Below, piece by piece: positions 5,621-6,201 of a DNA stretch of 6,201 nt. The position numbers and the translations under genes are program-made. Numbering within the stretch: the stretch's first letter is position 1; every line of letters begins with the position of its first letter. A model generated the notes under the pieces. It saw nothing but the letters and a program-made list of their open reading frames with translations. It was not told the origin of the DNA and did not search any database. The stretch spans positions 1 to 6,201 of the forward strand of contig JALOTM010000058.1 of the NCBI GenBank assembly GCA_025457905.1. Reading direction: 5' to 3'. Source of the DNA: Methanomassiliicoccales archaeon (GTDB lineage: Archaea; Thermoplasmatota; Thermoplasmata; Methanomassiliicoccales; UBA472).

Positions 5621-5683
5621 GGTGGGTATGACGACGCTGACCCTCAGTGGCGCACCAGCCTGCTACGGGTAATCACGGATGGG

Positions 5684-5691
5684 ATATAATA
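5684..5691 (-). promoter_or_regulatory. Probable TATA box of the 4982-5620 glycosyltransferase
   Basis: On the - strand TATTATAT stands in an otherwise GC-rich gap. Transcription would be expected about 25 bases downstream, near 5660-5665. That is just after the upstream in-frame stop, gives about 15 bases of leader to CTG 5647 and about 40 to ATG 5620, and makes any start further upstream unlikely. It also suggests that the two glycosyltransferase genes are not strictly dependent on one promoter. Confidence 0.5.
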
Positions 5692-5708
5692 GCTCGCGAC
5701 CCCCGGGC

Positions 5709-6201
5709 TCATTTAGAGCCCAGGAGCTTCTTGCCATAGGGCCCCTTGGCGTCGAAGAGCTTGAAACCGATGTACCCCATGAAGGCCACGACTAGCCTCG
5801 TGAACGACCAGAAGGTCATCTTCTGCCGGAACATGCGCATGGGGTCGTAATTGCCCCAGAGGCGTCCATGCTTCAGCGTCAGCTGCTTGCGTCCCGCCCC
5901 GTTCCAGAAGGCCTGCTTATAGAATCGGTACACGGTGGCCTTGGTGCGGTGATAGATGACGGCATTGGGATTGTAGGCTATGTCGTAGCCTGCCTCCACG
6001 GCCCGGAAGTTTAGGTCGATGTCCTCCGCCGTGATGAACCAGGTGTCGAACCCCCCTACCTTCTCCAGCACCTCCCGTCTGAAGGCCTCGTTGCAGCTGG
6101 GGTAGGAGAGGTCCACGCCCCGGTAGAAGAGCTCCACCCGGTCCAGCTCCTCCCACGATTTCAGCCCCATGTTGATGGTGCGCCCCGCAACCACTCCGTT
6201 G
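5709..6201 (-). CDS. Family 2 glycosyltransferase, C-terminal part (5' end outside window)
   Basis: The frame is open through the right edge (Asn-Gly are encoded ahead of the GTG at 6192-6194), so that GTG is internal and the gene begins beyond 6201. About 163 C-terminal residues are visible. They carry the acceptor-side half of a GT2 domain: SYPSCNEAFRREVLEKVGGF, then the catalytic-type acidic motif TAEDIDLNFRAVEAGYDI, then NPNAVIYHRTKATVYRFYKQ, as found in glycosyltransferases that build surface or exopolysaccharide glycans. A moderately hydrophobic segment (FTRLVVAFMGYIGFKLF) near the end, flanked by Lys/Arg, suggests membrane association. I see no QxxRW motif of processive synthases. It lies upstream of the DPM-like gene in the same direction with an 88-base gap to ATG 5620. 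Donor and acceptor sugars cannot be told. Confidence 0.85.
   Translation of the reverse strand, partial: NGVVAGRTINMGLKSWEELDRVELFYRGVDLSYPSCNEAFRREVLEKVGGFDTWFITAEDIDLNFRAVEAGYDIAYNPNAVIYHRTKATVYRFYKQAFWNGAGRKQLTLKHGRLWGNYDPMRMFRQKMTFWSFTRLVVAFMGYIGFKLFDAKGPYGKKLLGSK

Noticed and set aside
5207..5689. 160-residue open frame on the + strand opposite the glycosyltransferase
   Set aside because: The - strand frame carries clear GT2 motifs; the + frame is Gly/His/Val-rich shadow sequence.

Overview
The window looks like GC-rich chromosomal DNA from a euryarchaeal-type archaeon. The strongest markers are a CDP-archaeol synthase (CarS, archaeal ether-lipid synthesis), an archaeal XPD/Rad3 helicase with a 4Fe-4S domain, an MTH1187-type thiamine-binding protein, and TATA-like promoter elements in the AT-rich gaps. 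The gene set and the small protein at 783-1310 fit Thermoplasmata, possibly a Methanomassiliicoccales-like lineage, but that placement is inference. I see no rRNA, tRNA, CRISPR array, insertion sequence or phage gene.

Layout. Positions 1-246 hold the 3' end of a BASS/SBF-type (bile acid:sodium symporter-like) membrane transporter on the + strand. It converges on a small thiamine-binding-family gene (270-566, - strand); a perfect 8-bp hairpin sits at their 3' ends. A 216-bp AT-rich divergent promoter region (567-782) separates that gene from a conserved hypothetical gene (783-1310, +), perhaps a winged-helix protein. After a 96-bp gap comes a four-gene + strand cluster: XPD helicase (1407-3305), carS (3343-3906), pyrE (3908-4441) and family 4 uracil-DNA glycosylase (4443-4985). 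The last three are joined by the same TGA-C-ATG junction. Two family 2 glycosyltransferases follow on the - strand: a dolichyl-phosphate-mannose-synthase-like enzyme (4982-5620, probably starting further upstream) and a second one that runs off the right edge (5709 to beyond 6201).

The + strand cluster combines DNA repair (XPD, UDG) with pyrimidine and lipid metabolism: PyrE makes OMP towards UTP/CTP, CarS consumes CTP, and UDG removes uracil from DNA. Co-transcription is likely from the spacing; a shared purpose is speculation. The glycosyltransferases probably belong to a separate surface-glycan or protein-glycosylation locus.

Most of the window is ordinary housekeeping DNA and I found no convincing new multi-gene system. 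The points most worth a second look are the start of the 4982-5620 glycosyltransferase (its first beta strand is encoded upstream of the first ATG, with no ATG, GTG or TTG available), a perfect 17-bp palindrome over the carS ribosome-binding region, the uncharacterised protein at 783-1310, and the hairpin shared by the two convergent genes near position 277.
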